Assembly (NCBI GenBank): GCA_035296625.1
Contig: DATHAO010000067.1
Span: 1-64,000 of the forward strand
Direction of reading: 5' to 3'
From: DATCLS01 sp035296625
GTDB lineage: Bacteria; Actinomycetota; Acidimicrobiia; Acidimicrobiales; VFJN01
Length of the DNA stretch: 64,000 nt
Numbering within the stretch: the first letter of the stretch is position 1; each line of letters opens with the position of its first letter. The position numbers were made by a program, and so were the translations under genes. The notes under the pieces are model-generated. The model was not told the origin of the DNA and ran no database searches. It saw only the letters and a list, made by a program, of their open reading frames with translations. This document shows positions 9,284 to 18,188 of the stretch, piece after piece.

Positions 9284-10179
9284 GGGGCGCTCCCGTCGCT
9301 GTCGTGGTCGGCGGTGATCATGGTGCCGGCGCCCCCGTCGCTGAACAGCTCGAGCAGCACGACGTGGGGCACCCGGCCGTCGAGCAGGTGGGCCGAGCCC
9401 ACCCCGTGCCGCACCGCGTGCAGCGCCGCGGCCACCTTCGGGATCATGCCGCCGTGCAGGCGGCCGTCGTCGATCATCGCTGCGATCTCGTCGGCGGTGG
9501 CGGCGCTCACCAGGCTGTCCGGGTCGGCGACGTCGGTGAGCAGGCCCGGCACGTCGGTGAGGAAGATCACCTTCGCGGCACCGAGGGCCACGGCGATCGC
9601 CCCGGCGACGGTGTCGGCGTTGATGTTGTACGCCTGGCCCGTGGCATCGGAGCCGATCGTAGACACGACCGGGATGAGGTCCTCCGCGAGCAGCCGCTCG
9701 AGGATGGACGGGTTCACCGACGACACGTCGCCGACGTAGCCGAGTTCCGCGTTGCGGGCGCTCGCCAGGATGAGGCCGGCGTCCTCTCCGGAGAGACCCA
9801 CGGCGAGGGGCCCGTGCACGTTGATGGACGACACGATGTCGCGGTTGACCTTGCCGACGAGCACCATGCGGACGATGTCGACCGTCTCGGCGTCGGTGAC
9901 GCGCAGCCCGCCGCGGAACTCGGGCACCTTGCCGAGCCGTGCCATCAGGTCGCTGATCTGCGGGCCGCCGCCGTGCACCACGACCGGCCGCAGGCCCACG
10001 GCGCGGAGCAGCACGACGTCATCGGCCACCCCCCGCCCCAGGTCGGGGTCGACCATGGCGTTGCCGCCGTACTTCACGACGACGGTGGCGCCCCGGAAAC
10101 GCTCGATGTACGGCAGGGCCTCGAGCAGCACCGCCACGCGCTCAGCGGCGGCGCCCGCCACATCGGGGAGGGCGGTCAC
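9280..10179 (-). CDS. argB: N-acetylglutamate kinase
   Basis: A 299-residue amino-acid kinase that phosphorylates N-acetylglutamate. The nucleotide and phosphate loops VVVKYGGNAM and VVHGGGPQI and the GGMIPKVAAA segment (catalytic lysine) are recognisable. In the cyclic pathway, implied by argJ, this enzyme is usually feedback-inhibited by arginine. An N-terminal helix of about 20 residues before the kinase fold fits the arginine-sensitive hexameric type, but that is inference. The GTG start overlaps the argJ stop (GTGA). Confidence 0.96.
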   Translation of the reverse strand: MTALPDVAGAAAERVAVLLEALPYIERFRGATVVVKYGGNAMVDPDLGRGVADDVVLLRAVGLRPVVVHGGGPQISDLMARLGKVPEFRGGLRVTDAETVDIVRMVLVGKVNRDIVSSINVHGPLAVGLSGEDAGLILASARNAELGYVGDVSSVNPSILERLLAEDLIPVVSTIGSDATGQAYNINADTVAGAIAVALGAAKVIFLTDVPGLLTDVADPDSLVSAATADEIAAMIDDGRLHGGMIPKVAAALHAVRHGVGSAHLLDGRVPHVVLLELFSDGGAGTMITADHDSDGSAP

Positions 10180-11347
10180 GACGTGCCCTTGTTCTCGTCG
10201 ATGTAGCCGTGGGTCAGGTCGTTGGTCAGCACCCGGCCTTCGCCGTCGCCCACGCCCAGGTCGCAGTGGAGGTCGATGTACTCCCCCGACATGTGCTCGG
10301 CGACGGCGGCGGCGTCGTGGTCGGCGGCCTCGCACGCCCGGCTCACGACCGTGCCGCCGTAGGCGATCGTCATGGCGGACGTGTCGAGCTTCACGCCCGC
10401 CACGCCCAGCTCGCTCGCCACCCGCCCCCAGTAGGGGTCGCGCCCGTACCACGAGCACTTCACGAGCTGGCTCTCGGCGACCCGGCGGGCGGCCCGGCGG
10501 GCATCGTCGTCGGACGCCGCGCCCGTGACCCGCAGCTTCACCACCTTGGTGTGGCCCTCGGCGTCGCCCACCATCTGGGTAGCGAGGTCGAGGCACGCCT
10601 CGGCGACCGCGGCCCCGAGCGCCGCGTCGTCGACGACTCCGGCCCGTCCGCCGGCCAGCAGGATCACCGTGTCGTTCGTCGAGGTGCACCCGTCCACCGT
10701 GACGGCGTTGAAGCTGTCGGCCACGCCGGCGGTGAGCAGGCCCTGCAGCGTCTCGGGGTCGACGAGGGCGTCGGTGGTCAGCACCCCGAGCATCGTCGCC
10801 ATGTTGGGGGCGAGCATCGCCGCGCCTTTCGCCATGCCGCCGACCACGAACCCGCGGCCCCGCACGACCGTCTCCTTGGGGCGGGTGTCGGTGGTCATGA
10901 GCGCCTGGGCCGCGGCGATGCCGTGGCCGGGGTCGCGCCCCCGCCCGGCGACGAGAGTGGGCACACCCGAGACGATCGCCGGCATGGGCAGCTCGTAGCC
11001 GATCAGGCCTGTCGAGCACACGAGCACGGCTTCAGGCCGCGCGCCGATCTCGGCGCGACCAGGGCCGTGGTCCGCTCGGCGTCGCTCTCGCCCCGAGGCC
11101 CGGTGGCGGCGTTGGCGTTGCCGCTGTTGACGACGACGGCGGCGGCCCGGCCCCGCGTGGCGGCGAGGTGCCGGCGGCTGACGGTGACGGGCGCGGCCAC
11201 GACGAGGTTCTGCGTGAAGACAGCGGCGGCGCAGACGAGGCCGCCGTCGTCGTCGCTGGCGACGAGCGCGAGGTCCTTGTCGCCGGAGGCTTTGATGCCT
11301 GATGCGATGCCGTTGGCCACGAACCCGACGGGGGCGACGACGCTCAC
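10176..11347 (-). pseudogene. argJ: glutamate N-acetyltransferase / amino-acid N-acetyltransferase, interrupted by an apparent 1-base frameshift
   Basis: ArgJ moves the acetyl group from N-acetylornithine to glutamate, recycling it. The N-terminal part reads from GTG at 11347 (APVGFVANGI, GIKASG, VVNSGNANAATG) and runs into a stop near 11003. The C-terminal part lies in the next frame and contains the self-cleavage site PNMATML, whose Thr is the nucleophile. Inserting one base in GTCGC|GCC near 11055 joins them into a normal 390-residue ArgJ (…GARPEAVLVCSTGLIG). Since the rest of the operon is intact and the downstream half has no decay, a base-call or assembly error is at least as likely as a true mutation. 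No slippery heptamer for programmed frameshifting is visible. Confidence 0.85.
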
Positions 11348-12378
11348 GGGAAGAGCCCGGCGGTCGGCAGGCCGGTCGCCTCGGGCAGGCCGACCATGAG
11401 GTTCGCGCACTGCACGGCCTGGCCCGACGCTCCCTTCGTGAGGTTGTCGAGGGCGCCGATCGCCACCACCCAGCCGGTGCGGTCGTCGGCCCGGGCCGTG
11501 ACGTGGACGGTGTTCGAGCCGAGCGTCGCCTTCGTGGACGGCGAGCCGTCGACCACGACGACGAACGGCTCGTCGGCCCAGGCCTTGCCCACGGCGGTCA
11601 GCACGTCGTCGGTCGTGACCGGAGCCGCGGGACGGCCGTAGCAGGTGGCGAGGATGCCCCGGTTCATGGGTGCCAGGTGGGGCGTGAAGAGCACCTGGGC
11701 CGGGACGCCCGCCAGGCGCGACAGGTTCTGCTCGATCTCGGGGGTGTGCCGGTGGGTGAGCAGGCTGTAGGCGGTGAAATCCTCGTCGACGGCGCAGAAC
11801 GCGGTCGTGGCCTTCGGCCCCTTGCCGGCACCGGAGACGCCGCTGGCCGCGTCGACCACGATGCCGGTCGGCTCGACGAGCCCGCCCCGCACGAGCGGGG
11901 CCAGAGCCAGCGACGCGGCCGTCACGTAGCAGCCGGGGGCGGCCACGGCGCGGGCCGCCCGCACCTCGTCGCGGTACAGCTCGGGCAGCCCGTAGGCGAA
12001 GTCGGCGATCAGCTCGGGACAGGTGTGGGCCTCGCCGTACCAGGTCGGGTAGAGCGAGGCGTCGGCCAGCCGGAAGTCGGCGCCGAGGTCGACGACCTTG
12101 CCGACCCTCCCCCACAGCTCGGGCACCATCGCCTGCGAGGCCCCGTGCGGCAGGGCGAGGAAAACGAGGTCGAGGCCGTCGCAGATCGCCGCGCTCGTCG
12201 GCTCGAGCACCTGGTCGCCGTACGCCCCGGCCACGCTGGGATACAGGTCCGCGATGCGGGCACCCGCCTGCGAGTCGCCAGTGGCCACCCGAACGTCGAG
12301 ATCGGGGTGGTGGGCGCAGAGGCGCAGGAGCTCGGCCCCCGTGTAGCCGGAGGCGCCGATGATGCCAACCGAGGTCAC
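11344..12378 (-). CDS. argC: N-acetyl-gamma-glutamyl-phosphate reductase
   Basis: A 344-residue NADP-dependent reductase, first gene of the arg operon. The dinucleotide loop GASGYTG is at 8-14 and the catalytic cysteine is Cys150 in APGCYVT. The start is GTG, six bases from the promoter -10 TATGGT (12385-12390), so the mRNA may be leaderless. Its promoter -35 is overlapped by an ARG box. Its stop overlaps the argJ start as GTGA. Length is normal. Confidence 0.96.
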   Translation of the reverse strand: MTSVGIIGASGYTGAELLRLCAHHPDLDVRVATGDSQAGARIADLYPSVAGAYGDQVLEPTSAAICDGLDLVFLALPHGASQAMVPELWGRVGKVVDLGADFRLADASLYPTWYGEAHTCPELIADFAYGLPELYRDEVRAARAVAAPGCYVTAASLALAPLVRGGLVEPTGIVVDAASGVSGAGKGPKATTAFCAVDEDFTAYSLLTHRHTPEIEQNLSRLAGVPAQVLFTPHLAPMNRGILATCYGRPAAPVTTDDVLTAVGKAWADEPFVVVVDGSPSTKATLGSNTVHVTARADDRTGWVVAIGALDNLTKGASGQAVQCANLMVGLPEATGLPTAGLFP

Positions 12379-12384
12379 CCGTCC

Positions 12385-12413
12385 ACCATACGGCGGGCTG
12401 CATAGTCATGCAA
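12385..12413 (-). promoter_or_regulatory. argC promoter with overlapping ARG box
   Basis: On the minus strand TTGCAT (12408-12413), 17 bases and TATGGT (12385-12390) form a sigma-A promoter. The palindrome TGCAT-GACT-ATGCA (12399-12412) has the 5-4-5 spacing of ArgR operators and covers the -35. ArgR with arginine would block RNA polymerase. A nearly identical palindrome lies before carA. The expected start of transcription falls on or next to the GTG start codon. Confidence 0.8.
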
Positions 12414-12430
12414 CGCCACAGCTCGGGACG

Positions 12431-13075
12431 TCATCGCCCCCGCGGCCGGTGCCGTCCACGGCCGAAGGCGCGGAGCACGCCACCGGCGCGCCGGCTGTCG
12501 GACGTCCACCGCAGGTGCCGGGCGGTCGCCTCCGCTCCGTCGCCCTCGGTGAGGGCGCGCTCGGCCTCGTCGAGCGAGCTGCGTGCGTCGTCGAGCGAGT
12601 CGTGCACCTCCTCGATGCGTAGGGACAGGGTGACGACGACGCCCTCGCCGTCGAGGCCGTAGGCGCCCGGCCCCGCCGCCAGGACGTCGAGCACGTCGTG
12701 GACCCGCAGGGCGCCGATCACGAGCGCGTTGCCGACCCGGGCGGGCACGGCGCCGAGGGCCGGGCCGACGTCCCGACCGGCGAGGCGGGCGGCCAGCTCG
12801 GCGACCCGCTCCGCCACGTCGCCCACCCGACGGCAGGCGTAGTCCAGCTGGATGAGGGCCGCCTCCGCGTCGCCGTTGGCGGTGGGAACCACGCCCGCGT
12901 CGAGGAGCGCCGCCAGGTCGCCCCGAGCCTCGACGAACGAGTGCAGTGCCGCCCGTGCCCGGTCGCCACCCGGAGCCGGCTCGGCCGCGCCGTCGTCTGC
13001 GGCGCGCCCGTCGGCAGGACCGTCGACGCTCGGGTTCCTGCTCACACGTGACACCCCCACGTGGTCGCGGCGCAC
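12431..13075 (-). CDS. hypothetical helical protein
   Basis: A protein of up to 214 residues that I do not recognise. After a Gly/Ala/Asp-rich start (about 1-40) it is almost entirely amphipathic helix, with heptad-like patterns such as GDVAERVAELAARLA and HDSLDDARSSLDEAERAL, suggesting a coiled-coil or four-helix bundle. It ends in a basic Arg/Gly tail. It lies 63 bases after pheT on the same strand. The start is uncertain: GTG at 13075 or in-frame GTGs such as 13045. Composition argues that it is real, with no close family assignment. Confidence 0.55.
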   Translation of the reverse strand: MRRDHVGVSRVSRNPSVDGPADGRAADDGAAEPAPGGDRARAALHSFVEARGDLAALLDAGVVPTANGDAEAALIQLDYACRRVGDVAERVAELAARLAGRDVGPALGAVPARVGNALVIGALRVHDVLDVLAAGPGAYGLDGEGVVVTLSLRIEEVHDSLDDARSSLDEAERALTEGDGAEATARHLRWTSDSRRAGGVLRAFGRGRHRPRGR

Positions 13076-13138
13076 CGCCCCACGGAGGGTAACCCGATGT
13101 CGACGAGGTGGGCGCGCTCGGGAGCCCTCAGCGGGCGG

Positions 13139-15550
13139 TCAGCCTCGAAGCGTGGCGGCGTGCGCGGCCTCGACGGCGGCGATGCCCTGCCGGCGGATGT
13201 GGGCCACCTCGTCGTCGGTGAGCGTGTGGTCCCTCGCCTCGAGCCGCAGCCGGTAGGCGAGGCTGCGCCGTCCGGGCGCGATGCCCGCGCCCCGGTAGAC
13301 GTCGAACAGTCGCAGCGTGGCGAGCCGGTCCCCCGTCGCCTCGCGCAGCGTCGCCTCGACCGCGGTGGCCGGCACGTCGTCGGCCACCTCGAAGGCCAGG
13401 TCGATGTCGCTCGACGGGTAGACGCTCACGAGGCGGTACGGCCGCCCGGTGCGCGGCAGCGCGGCGACCACGTCCAGGTCGACCTCGAGCCAGCCAACGC
13501 GCTCGGCCACGCCGTGGGCCGCCAGGACGTCGGGGTCGATCTCGCCGACGGCGCCGACCGGCTCGCCGCGGGGACCGACGAGGCGGGCCGACCGCGTGGG
13601 GTGCAGGCCGGGGACCGGCTGGTTGCGGATCTCGACGCCGGTGAGGTCGAGCACCTCCTCGACCGCCCGCCACTCGACCACCGCGTCGGGGGCGGCGCGG
13701 CCTCCCAGCACGACGCCGAGGTGCTCGCGCTCGTCGGGCAGGGCGCCGTCGCCGGCCGGGGCCGCGCCCGATCCGTTCGCCCGGGCGACGCCGGGCGCGT
13801 CGCCGGCCGCCCGCGGCCGGAACACGTGGCCGATCTCCCACAGGGAGACGCCGGTGTTGCGGCGCGCAGCGTTCGTGCCCAGGGCCTTGACGAGGCCGGG
13901 GAGCAGTGAGGTGCGGAGCACGGACTCCTCGGCGACGAGCGGGTTGGCGATCTCGAGGCCGTCGCCGGGCAGGCCGCAGCGCTCGAGGTCCCCCGGGGCC
14001 AGGAACGGCATCGGCAGGGCCTCGGACAGCCCTCGCCCGACGAGCAGCGACCGCAGCCGGCGCCGCTCGCGCTGGCGCTCGGTGAGGCGCCCGGTGTGGG
14101 CCGACGGCGGCACGCGGCGGCCGATCCGCTCGTAGCCGTACATCCGCGCAACCTCCTCGACCACGTCGATCTCGGTCGAGGAGTCGTAGCGCCACGAGGG
14201 GATCGCCACGTCGAGGTCGTCGTCGCCCGCCGGCGTGGCGGCGAAGCCGATCGGGTCGAGAAGCGCGGCGATGCCGTCGCGGGACAGATCGGTGTTGAGC
14301 AGGCGGTTGACCCGGACCGTGCGTACCCGCACGGGGGCGCGGTCGGGCAGCTCGCCACGGACGTCGACCACGCCGGCCTCGAGCCGCGCCCCCGAGCCGG
14401 CGAGCAGCTCGGCGAACCGAGCGTGCGCCACCTCGGCGATCTCGGGATCGACGCCCTTCTCGAAGCGGGCCGACGCCTCGGAGCGCAGGCGCAGACGGCG
14501 GGACGACTTGGCGATGGCGATCGGCCGGAACCAGGCCATCTCGACGAGCACGTCGGTGGTGGACGCGTCGATCTCGGTCTCGGCGCCGCCCATGATGCCG
14601 GCGATGCCGACGGGCCGGTCCTCGCCGTCGGCGATGAGCAGGTCGTCGGTCGTGAATCGCCGCTCGACGCCGTCGAGCGTCACGAGCGTCTCGCCGGGCC
14701 GGGCACGGCGCGCCCGCAGCCTGCCGCCCCGGACCTTGGCCAGGTCGTAGGGGTGGCTGGGCTGGCCCAGCTCGAGCATCACGTAGTTCGACGCGTCGAC
14801 GAGCGAGTTGATGGGCCGCATGCCGAGCAGCGAGAGGCGGCGGGCGATGAGCGGGTCGGACTCGCCCACCGTGACCCCGCGCAGCACCCGGCCGGTGAAG
14901 CGGCCGCACAGGTCGGGATCGGCGATCTCGATCGTGACGCCGCCCGAGCGCTCGGCCGGCACCTCCTCGACCGCAGGCTCCGGGATGGCGAACGGCACAC
15001 CCTGGACGGCGGCCAGGTCGCGGGCCACCCCGGCGATCGACATGGCGTCGGGCCGGTTGGGGTTGACCTCGAGCTCGTAGAGCACGTCGCGCTCGATGCC
15101 CATGGCCTCGGCGAAGGGGGCGCCCACCGTGAGCCCCGGCGGCAGGATCAGGATGCCGGGGTCGCCGGCCAGGCCCAGCTCGCCCGGCGCGCAGAGCATG
15201 CCGTTCGACCACTCGCCCCGCATCTTCCGGCGGCCGATCTCCGTGCCGTCGGGCATGGTCGTGCCCAGCGTGGCGAGCGGGACGAGATCGCCGGGCGCCA
15301 TGTTGAACGCGCCGCAGGCGATCTGCAGCGCCTCGCCGTCGCCGGTGTCGACGTCGACGAGCTGGATCCGCTCGGCGTTGGGGTGTGGCCGCGTGGCCAG
15401 CACGCGGGCGACGACGATGCCGTCGAGGCCCTCGCCGAGCCGCTCGAGCGATTCGACGGGGGTGCCGAGGTCGCTGAGCTGCTCGCCGATGGCGACGGGG
15501 TCGCCCGTGATCGGCGCGAAGTCGCGGAGCCACGAGAGGAGGACCTTCAT
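13139..15550 (-). CDS. pheT: phenylalanyl-tRNA synthetase beta subunit
   Basis: An 803-residue subunit of the alpha2-beta2 enzyme that charges tRNA-Phe. Domain order is standard: an N-terminal lobe, an EMAP/tRNA-binding domain (about 40-150, with VDVDTGDGEALQIACGA), the B3/B4 editing domain (about 220-400, with ANYVMLELGQP), the B5 domain, a degenerate synthetase-like core, and a C-terminal anticodon-binding ferredoxin-like domain (VYPSSDIDLAFEV). It follows pheS by 30 bases and is surely cotranscribed with it. Length is typical. Confidence 0.96.
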   Translation of the reverse strand: MKVLLSWLRDFAPITGDPVAIGEQLSDLGTPVESLERLGEGLDGIVVARVLATRPHPNAERIQLVDVDTGDGEALQIACGAFNMAPGDLVPLATLGTTMPDGTEIGRRKMRGEWSNGMLCAPGELGLAGDPGILILPPGLTVGAPFAEAMGIERDVLYELEVNPNRPDAMSIAGVARDLAAVQGVPFAIPEPAVEEVPAERSGGVTIEIADPDLCGRFTGRVLRGVTVGESDPLIARRLSLLGMRPINSLVDASNYVMLELGQPSHPYDLAKVRGGRLRARRARPGETLVTLDGVERRFTTDDLLIADGEDRPVGIAGIMGGAETEIDASTTDVLVEMAWFRPIAIAKSSRRLRLRSEASARFEKGVDPEIAEVAHARFAELLAGSGARLEAGVVDVRGELPDRAPVRVRTVRVNRLLNTDLSRDGIAALLDPIGFAATPAGDDDLDVAIPSWRYDSSTEIDVVEEVARMYGYERIGRRVPPSAHTGRLTERQRERRRLRSLLVGRGLSEALPMPFLAPGDLERCGLPGDGLEIANPLVAEESVLRTSLLPGLVKALGTNAARRNTGVSLWEIGHVFRPRAAGDAPGVARANGSGAAPAGDGALPDEREHLGVVLGGRAAPDAVVEWRAVEEVLDLTGVEIRNQPVPGLHPTRSARLVGPRGEPVGAVGEIDPDVLAAHGVAERVGWLEVDLDVVAALPRTGRPYRLVSVYPSSDIDLAFEVADDVPATAVEATLREATGDRLATLRLFDVYRGAGIAPGRRSLAYRLRLEARDHTLTDDEVAHIRRQGIAAVEAAHAATLRG

Positions 15551-15580
15551 CGGTGCCCTTCGGGGAAGCGCTACCCGGCC

Positions 15581-16591
15581 CTAGAACTGGGACAGGAAGC
15601 GGATGTCGTTGGTGAACAGGTCGCGCAGGTCGTCGACGCCGTGCCGGGCGGCGGCGAGACGGTCGATGCCGAAGCCGAACGCGAAGCCCTGCCAGCATTC
15701 GGGGTCGACCCCGCAGGCGGTCAGGACGTTGGGGTGCACCATGCCGCACCCGCCGAGCTCGAGCCAGGACCCGTCGGGCCGCTGGATGTCGAACTCGGCG
15801 GAGGGCTCGGTGAACGGGAAGTACGCCGGGCGCAGGCGCGACGTGAAGTCGCCGCCGAAGTAGGCCTTCGTGAACGCGTCGATCGTGCCCGCCAGGTCGG
15901 CGAAGGTGATGTCGCGGTCGACGACCAGGCCCTCGATCTGGTGGAACACCGGCATGTGCGTGGCATCGGCGGTGTCGGACCGGAAGACCCGGCCCGGCAT
16001 GACGCTGTAGAACGGAGGCTCCTGCCCGGTCATGACCCTTACCTGCACCGGCGAGGTGTGGGTGCGCAGCAGCGTGCTGCCGGCCGGGCCATGGTCGACG
16101 TAGAGCGTGTCGTACATGTCGCGGGCCGGGTGGTCGGGCGGGAAGTTGAGCGCCCCGAAGTTGTTCCAGTCGGTCTCGACCTCGGGCCCCTCCGCCACGG
16201 TGAAGCCCATCCCGACGAACACGTCCTCGAGCTCGGCGATGGCCTGCGTGACGAGGTGCAGGTGGCCCACGGGACGGCCGGGCGGCACCTCGGTGAGGTC
16301 GAGTCGCTCGGCCTCGAGCCGGGCCCGGCGGGCCACGGCCTCGAGCTCGGCGCGCCGCTCCTCGAGCAGGGCCTTGACCGCCTCGAACGCGGCGTTGAGC
16401 GCCTTGCCCACCGTGGGCCGGTCGGCCGGGTCGACGTCGCGCAGCTTCTGGCGCAGGCCGACCAGCTCGGACCGGGGGCCGGCCAGCTCGGCGCCGAGGG
16501 TGGCCAGCTCGTCCAGCGTGCCGGCGGCGGCCACGCGGCTGCGGGCGGCGTCCTCGATGGCGGGGATCCTGCGGGTGATGTCGTCGGTCAT
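15581..16591 (-). CDS. pheS: phenylalanyl-tRNA synthetase alpha subunit
   Basis: A 336-residue catalytic subunit. The N-terminal 90 residues form the coiled coil that contacts tRNA; the class II core follows with FxVAEGPEVETDWNNF, motif 2 around VFRSDTADATHMPVFHQIEGL, and motif 3 GFAFGFGIDRLAA near the end. The ATG overlaps the stop of the upstream RNA methyltransferase gene (ATGA). The order rplT, methylase, pheS, pheT is common in actinobacteria and supports one long operon running from infC. Confidence 0.96.
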   Translation of the reverse strand: MTDDITRRIPAIEDAARSRVAAAGTLDELATLGAELAGPRSELVGLRQKLRDVDPADRPTVGKALNAAFEAVKALLEERRAELEAVARRARLEAERLDLTEVPPGRPVGHLHLVTQAIAELEDVFVGMGFTVAEGPEVETDWNNFGALNFPPDHPARDMYDTLYVDHGPAGSTLLRTHTSPVQVRVMTGQEPPFYSVMPGRVFRSDTADATHMPVFHQIEGLVVDRDITFADLAGTIDAFTKAYFGGDFTSRLRPAYFPFTEPSAEFDIQRPDGSWLELGGCGMVHPNVLTACGVDPECWQGFAFGFGIDRLAAARHGVDDLRDLFTNDIRFLSQF

Positions 16592-17472
16592 GTGGTCGTC
16601 CGGGTGGGGGTCGTGATGCCGGCCACCCTGGCGTCAGGGTGAGGCCGGCGTCCAGTGGGTTCGCCCGGCCGGCGGCGCTGGCGCAGCGCCTCGAAGCAGA
16701 GCACGGTGCCGGCCATCGCCACGTTGAGCGATTCGGTGGGGCCGGCCATGGGGATCGTCACCGCGGTGTCGACGGCCCGGCGCACGGCGTCGGCCAGGCC
16801 GTGGGCCTCGCTGCCCAGCACGAGCGCCACGGGACCGGCGAGATCGACCTGGTCGTAGGCCGGCGCCGGGCCGCGCGCCACGGTGGCCACCGTGGGGATG
16901 CCGACCGCACGCAGCGCGCCGAGCACCTCGTCGGAGCTGGCGGCTCGGACCACGGCCAGGCGGAACAGCGAACCGGCCGAGGAGCGCACGCACTTGGGGC
17001 CGTAGGGATCGACGGACCCGTCGCAGAACAGCACGGCTCCCGCCCCGGCGGCCTCGGCCGAGCGCAGCAACGTGCCGGCGTTGCCGGGGTCGGCCACGCC
17101 GGCGAGCACGAGCGCCAGCGGACCGGTCCGCCCGACGACCTCGGCGACCGACGCCCCGGGCAGGCGGGCGACGGCGGCGGTCGGCTGGGGCGTGGTCGTG
17201 TCGGTCGCCCCCGCCAGCGTGCCCGAGGCGGCATGGCGCACGACCGCGCCGGCGGCGGTGGCCCGGGCGAGCAGGTCGGCCGGGGCGCCGGGCTCGGCCA
17301 CCACCTCGTCGATGGCGACCCCGGCGTCGAGGGCCTCGGCCAGCAGGCCCGGGCCGTCGACGACGAAGGCGCCCTCGTCGGTGCGCGAGCTGCGGCGCCG
17401 GGAGAGGCGCCGCAGTCGCTTGACGGTGGGGTGCCGGACACCGATCACCTCGGGGACCGGCACGGTGGCCAT
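16588..17472 (-). CDS. TrmH-family (SpoU) RNA 2'-O-methyltransferase
   Basis: A 294-residue SPOUT methyltransferase. An N-terminal substrate-binding domain (VIGVRHPTVKRLRRLSRRRSS, DGPGLLAEAL) precedes the trefoil-knot domain with motif 1 VADPGNAGTLLRSAEAAG, motif 2 LGSEAHGL and motif 3 IPMAGPTESLNVAMAG, which bind SAM in the knot. Such proteins at the rplT-pheS locus methylate a ribose in 23S rRNA or tRNA; the exact target cannot be read from the sequence. The last 25 residues are basic and Thr-rich. Confidence 0.9.
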   Translation of the reverse strand: MATVPVPEVIGVRHPTVKRLRRLSRRRSSRTDEGAFVVDGPGLLAEALDAGVAIDEVVAEPGAPADLLARATAAGAVVRHAASGTLAGATDTTTPQPTAAVARLPGASVAEVVGRTGPLALVLAGVADPGNAGTLLRSAEAAGAGAVLFCDGSVDPYGPKCVRSSAGSLFRLAVVRAASSDEVLGALRAVGIPTVATVARGPAPAYDQVDLAGPVALVLGSEAHGLADAVRRAVDTAVTIPMAGPTESLNVAMAGTVLCFEALRQRRRPGEPTGRRPHPDARVAGITTPTRTTT

Positions 17473-17485
17473 GGCGCGCGTGCGC

Positions 17486-17869
17486 TCAGGCGGATGCGGC
17501 CGTCGCCTCGGCGCTCTCGAGCGCCGTGGTGGCGGTCGTGACCAGCGCAGTGAAGGCGGCCGGCTCGGTGACGGCCAGGTCGGCGAGGACCTTGCGGTCG
17601 ACCTCGACGCCGGCGACCCGCAGGCCGGCCACGAACCGGCTGTACGAGATGCCGTTCTGCCGGCAGGCGGCGTTGATGCGCTGGATCCACAGGCGGCGGA
17701 AGTCGCCCTTGCGGGCCCGCCGGTCACGGAACGCGTACTGCAGGCTGTGCATCACCTGCTCGTTGGCGGCGCGATAGGACCGGCTCTTGTTGCCGTAGTA
17801 GCCCTTGGCGCGCTCGAGAGTGACGCGGCGCTTCTTCTTGGCGTGGACGGATCGCTTCACCCGGGCCAT
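17486..17869 (-). CDS. rplT: 50S ribosomal protein L20
   Basis: A 127-residue L20. The basic N-terminal helix (MARVKRSVHAKKKRR), the family stretch AKGYYGNKSRSYRAANEQV and RRLWIQRINAACRQNGISYSRF are all present. The last 15 residues are an acidic/Ala extension. The ATG is preceded by AGGAG, nine bases away including spacer. It follows rpmI by about 50 bases in the classic infC-rpmI-rplT order. Confidence 0.97.
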   Translation of the reverse strand: MARVKRSVHAKKKRRVTLERAKGYYGNKSRSYRAANEQVMHSLQYAFRDRRARKGDFRRLWIQRINAACRQNGISYSRFVAGLRVAGVEVDRKVLADLAVTEPAAFTALVTTATTALESAEATAASA

Positions 17870-17918
17870 GGGGAGCTCCTTTCGTCGATCAGGGGGGAGG
17901 GAGGGGACGGGCGAGCCG

Positions 17919-18113
17919 CTAGCGGCCGAGCATGCGCTTGATGCGCGCCTCGTCACCCGGGTGCAGGTCGACCTCGTTCGCGAGGCGGCGCTTCCGTTTG
18001 GCCGGCTTCTTCCCGAGGATGTGGTTCAGGTTGGCCTGGCGGCGCCGGAGCCTGCCGGTGCCGGTGATCTTGAAGCGCTTCGCCGCACCGCGGTGCGTCT
18101 TCATCTTGGGCAT
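17919..18113 (-). CDS. rpmI: 50S ribosomal protein L35
   Basis: A 64-residue, strongly basic L35 beginning MPKMKTHRGAAKRFKITGTG, the standard N-terminus, with HILGKK and a final KRMLGR. Complete and of usual length. It sits between infC and rplT. Confidence 0.97.
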   Translation of the reverse strand: MPKMKTHRGAAKRFKITGTGRLRRRQANLNHILGKKPAKRKRRLANEVDLHPGDEARIKRMLGR

Positions 18114-18188
18114 GGGGACCTCTGTCGTGGCGCGGTGGGGCCGGGTGGCCGCCCGCCTCTCGTGTGTCGGTTTGGGGGCCCGGTCGGG

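Noticed and set aside
11003..11347. Programmed frameshift in argJ
   Set aside because: No slippery heptamer or downstream structure was seen at the junction. An error or a true mutation is simpler.
16588..17472. A duplicate of the SpoU gene at 31514
   Set aside because: They share the fold only: one has an extra substrate-binding domain, and sequences outside the knot motifs differ.
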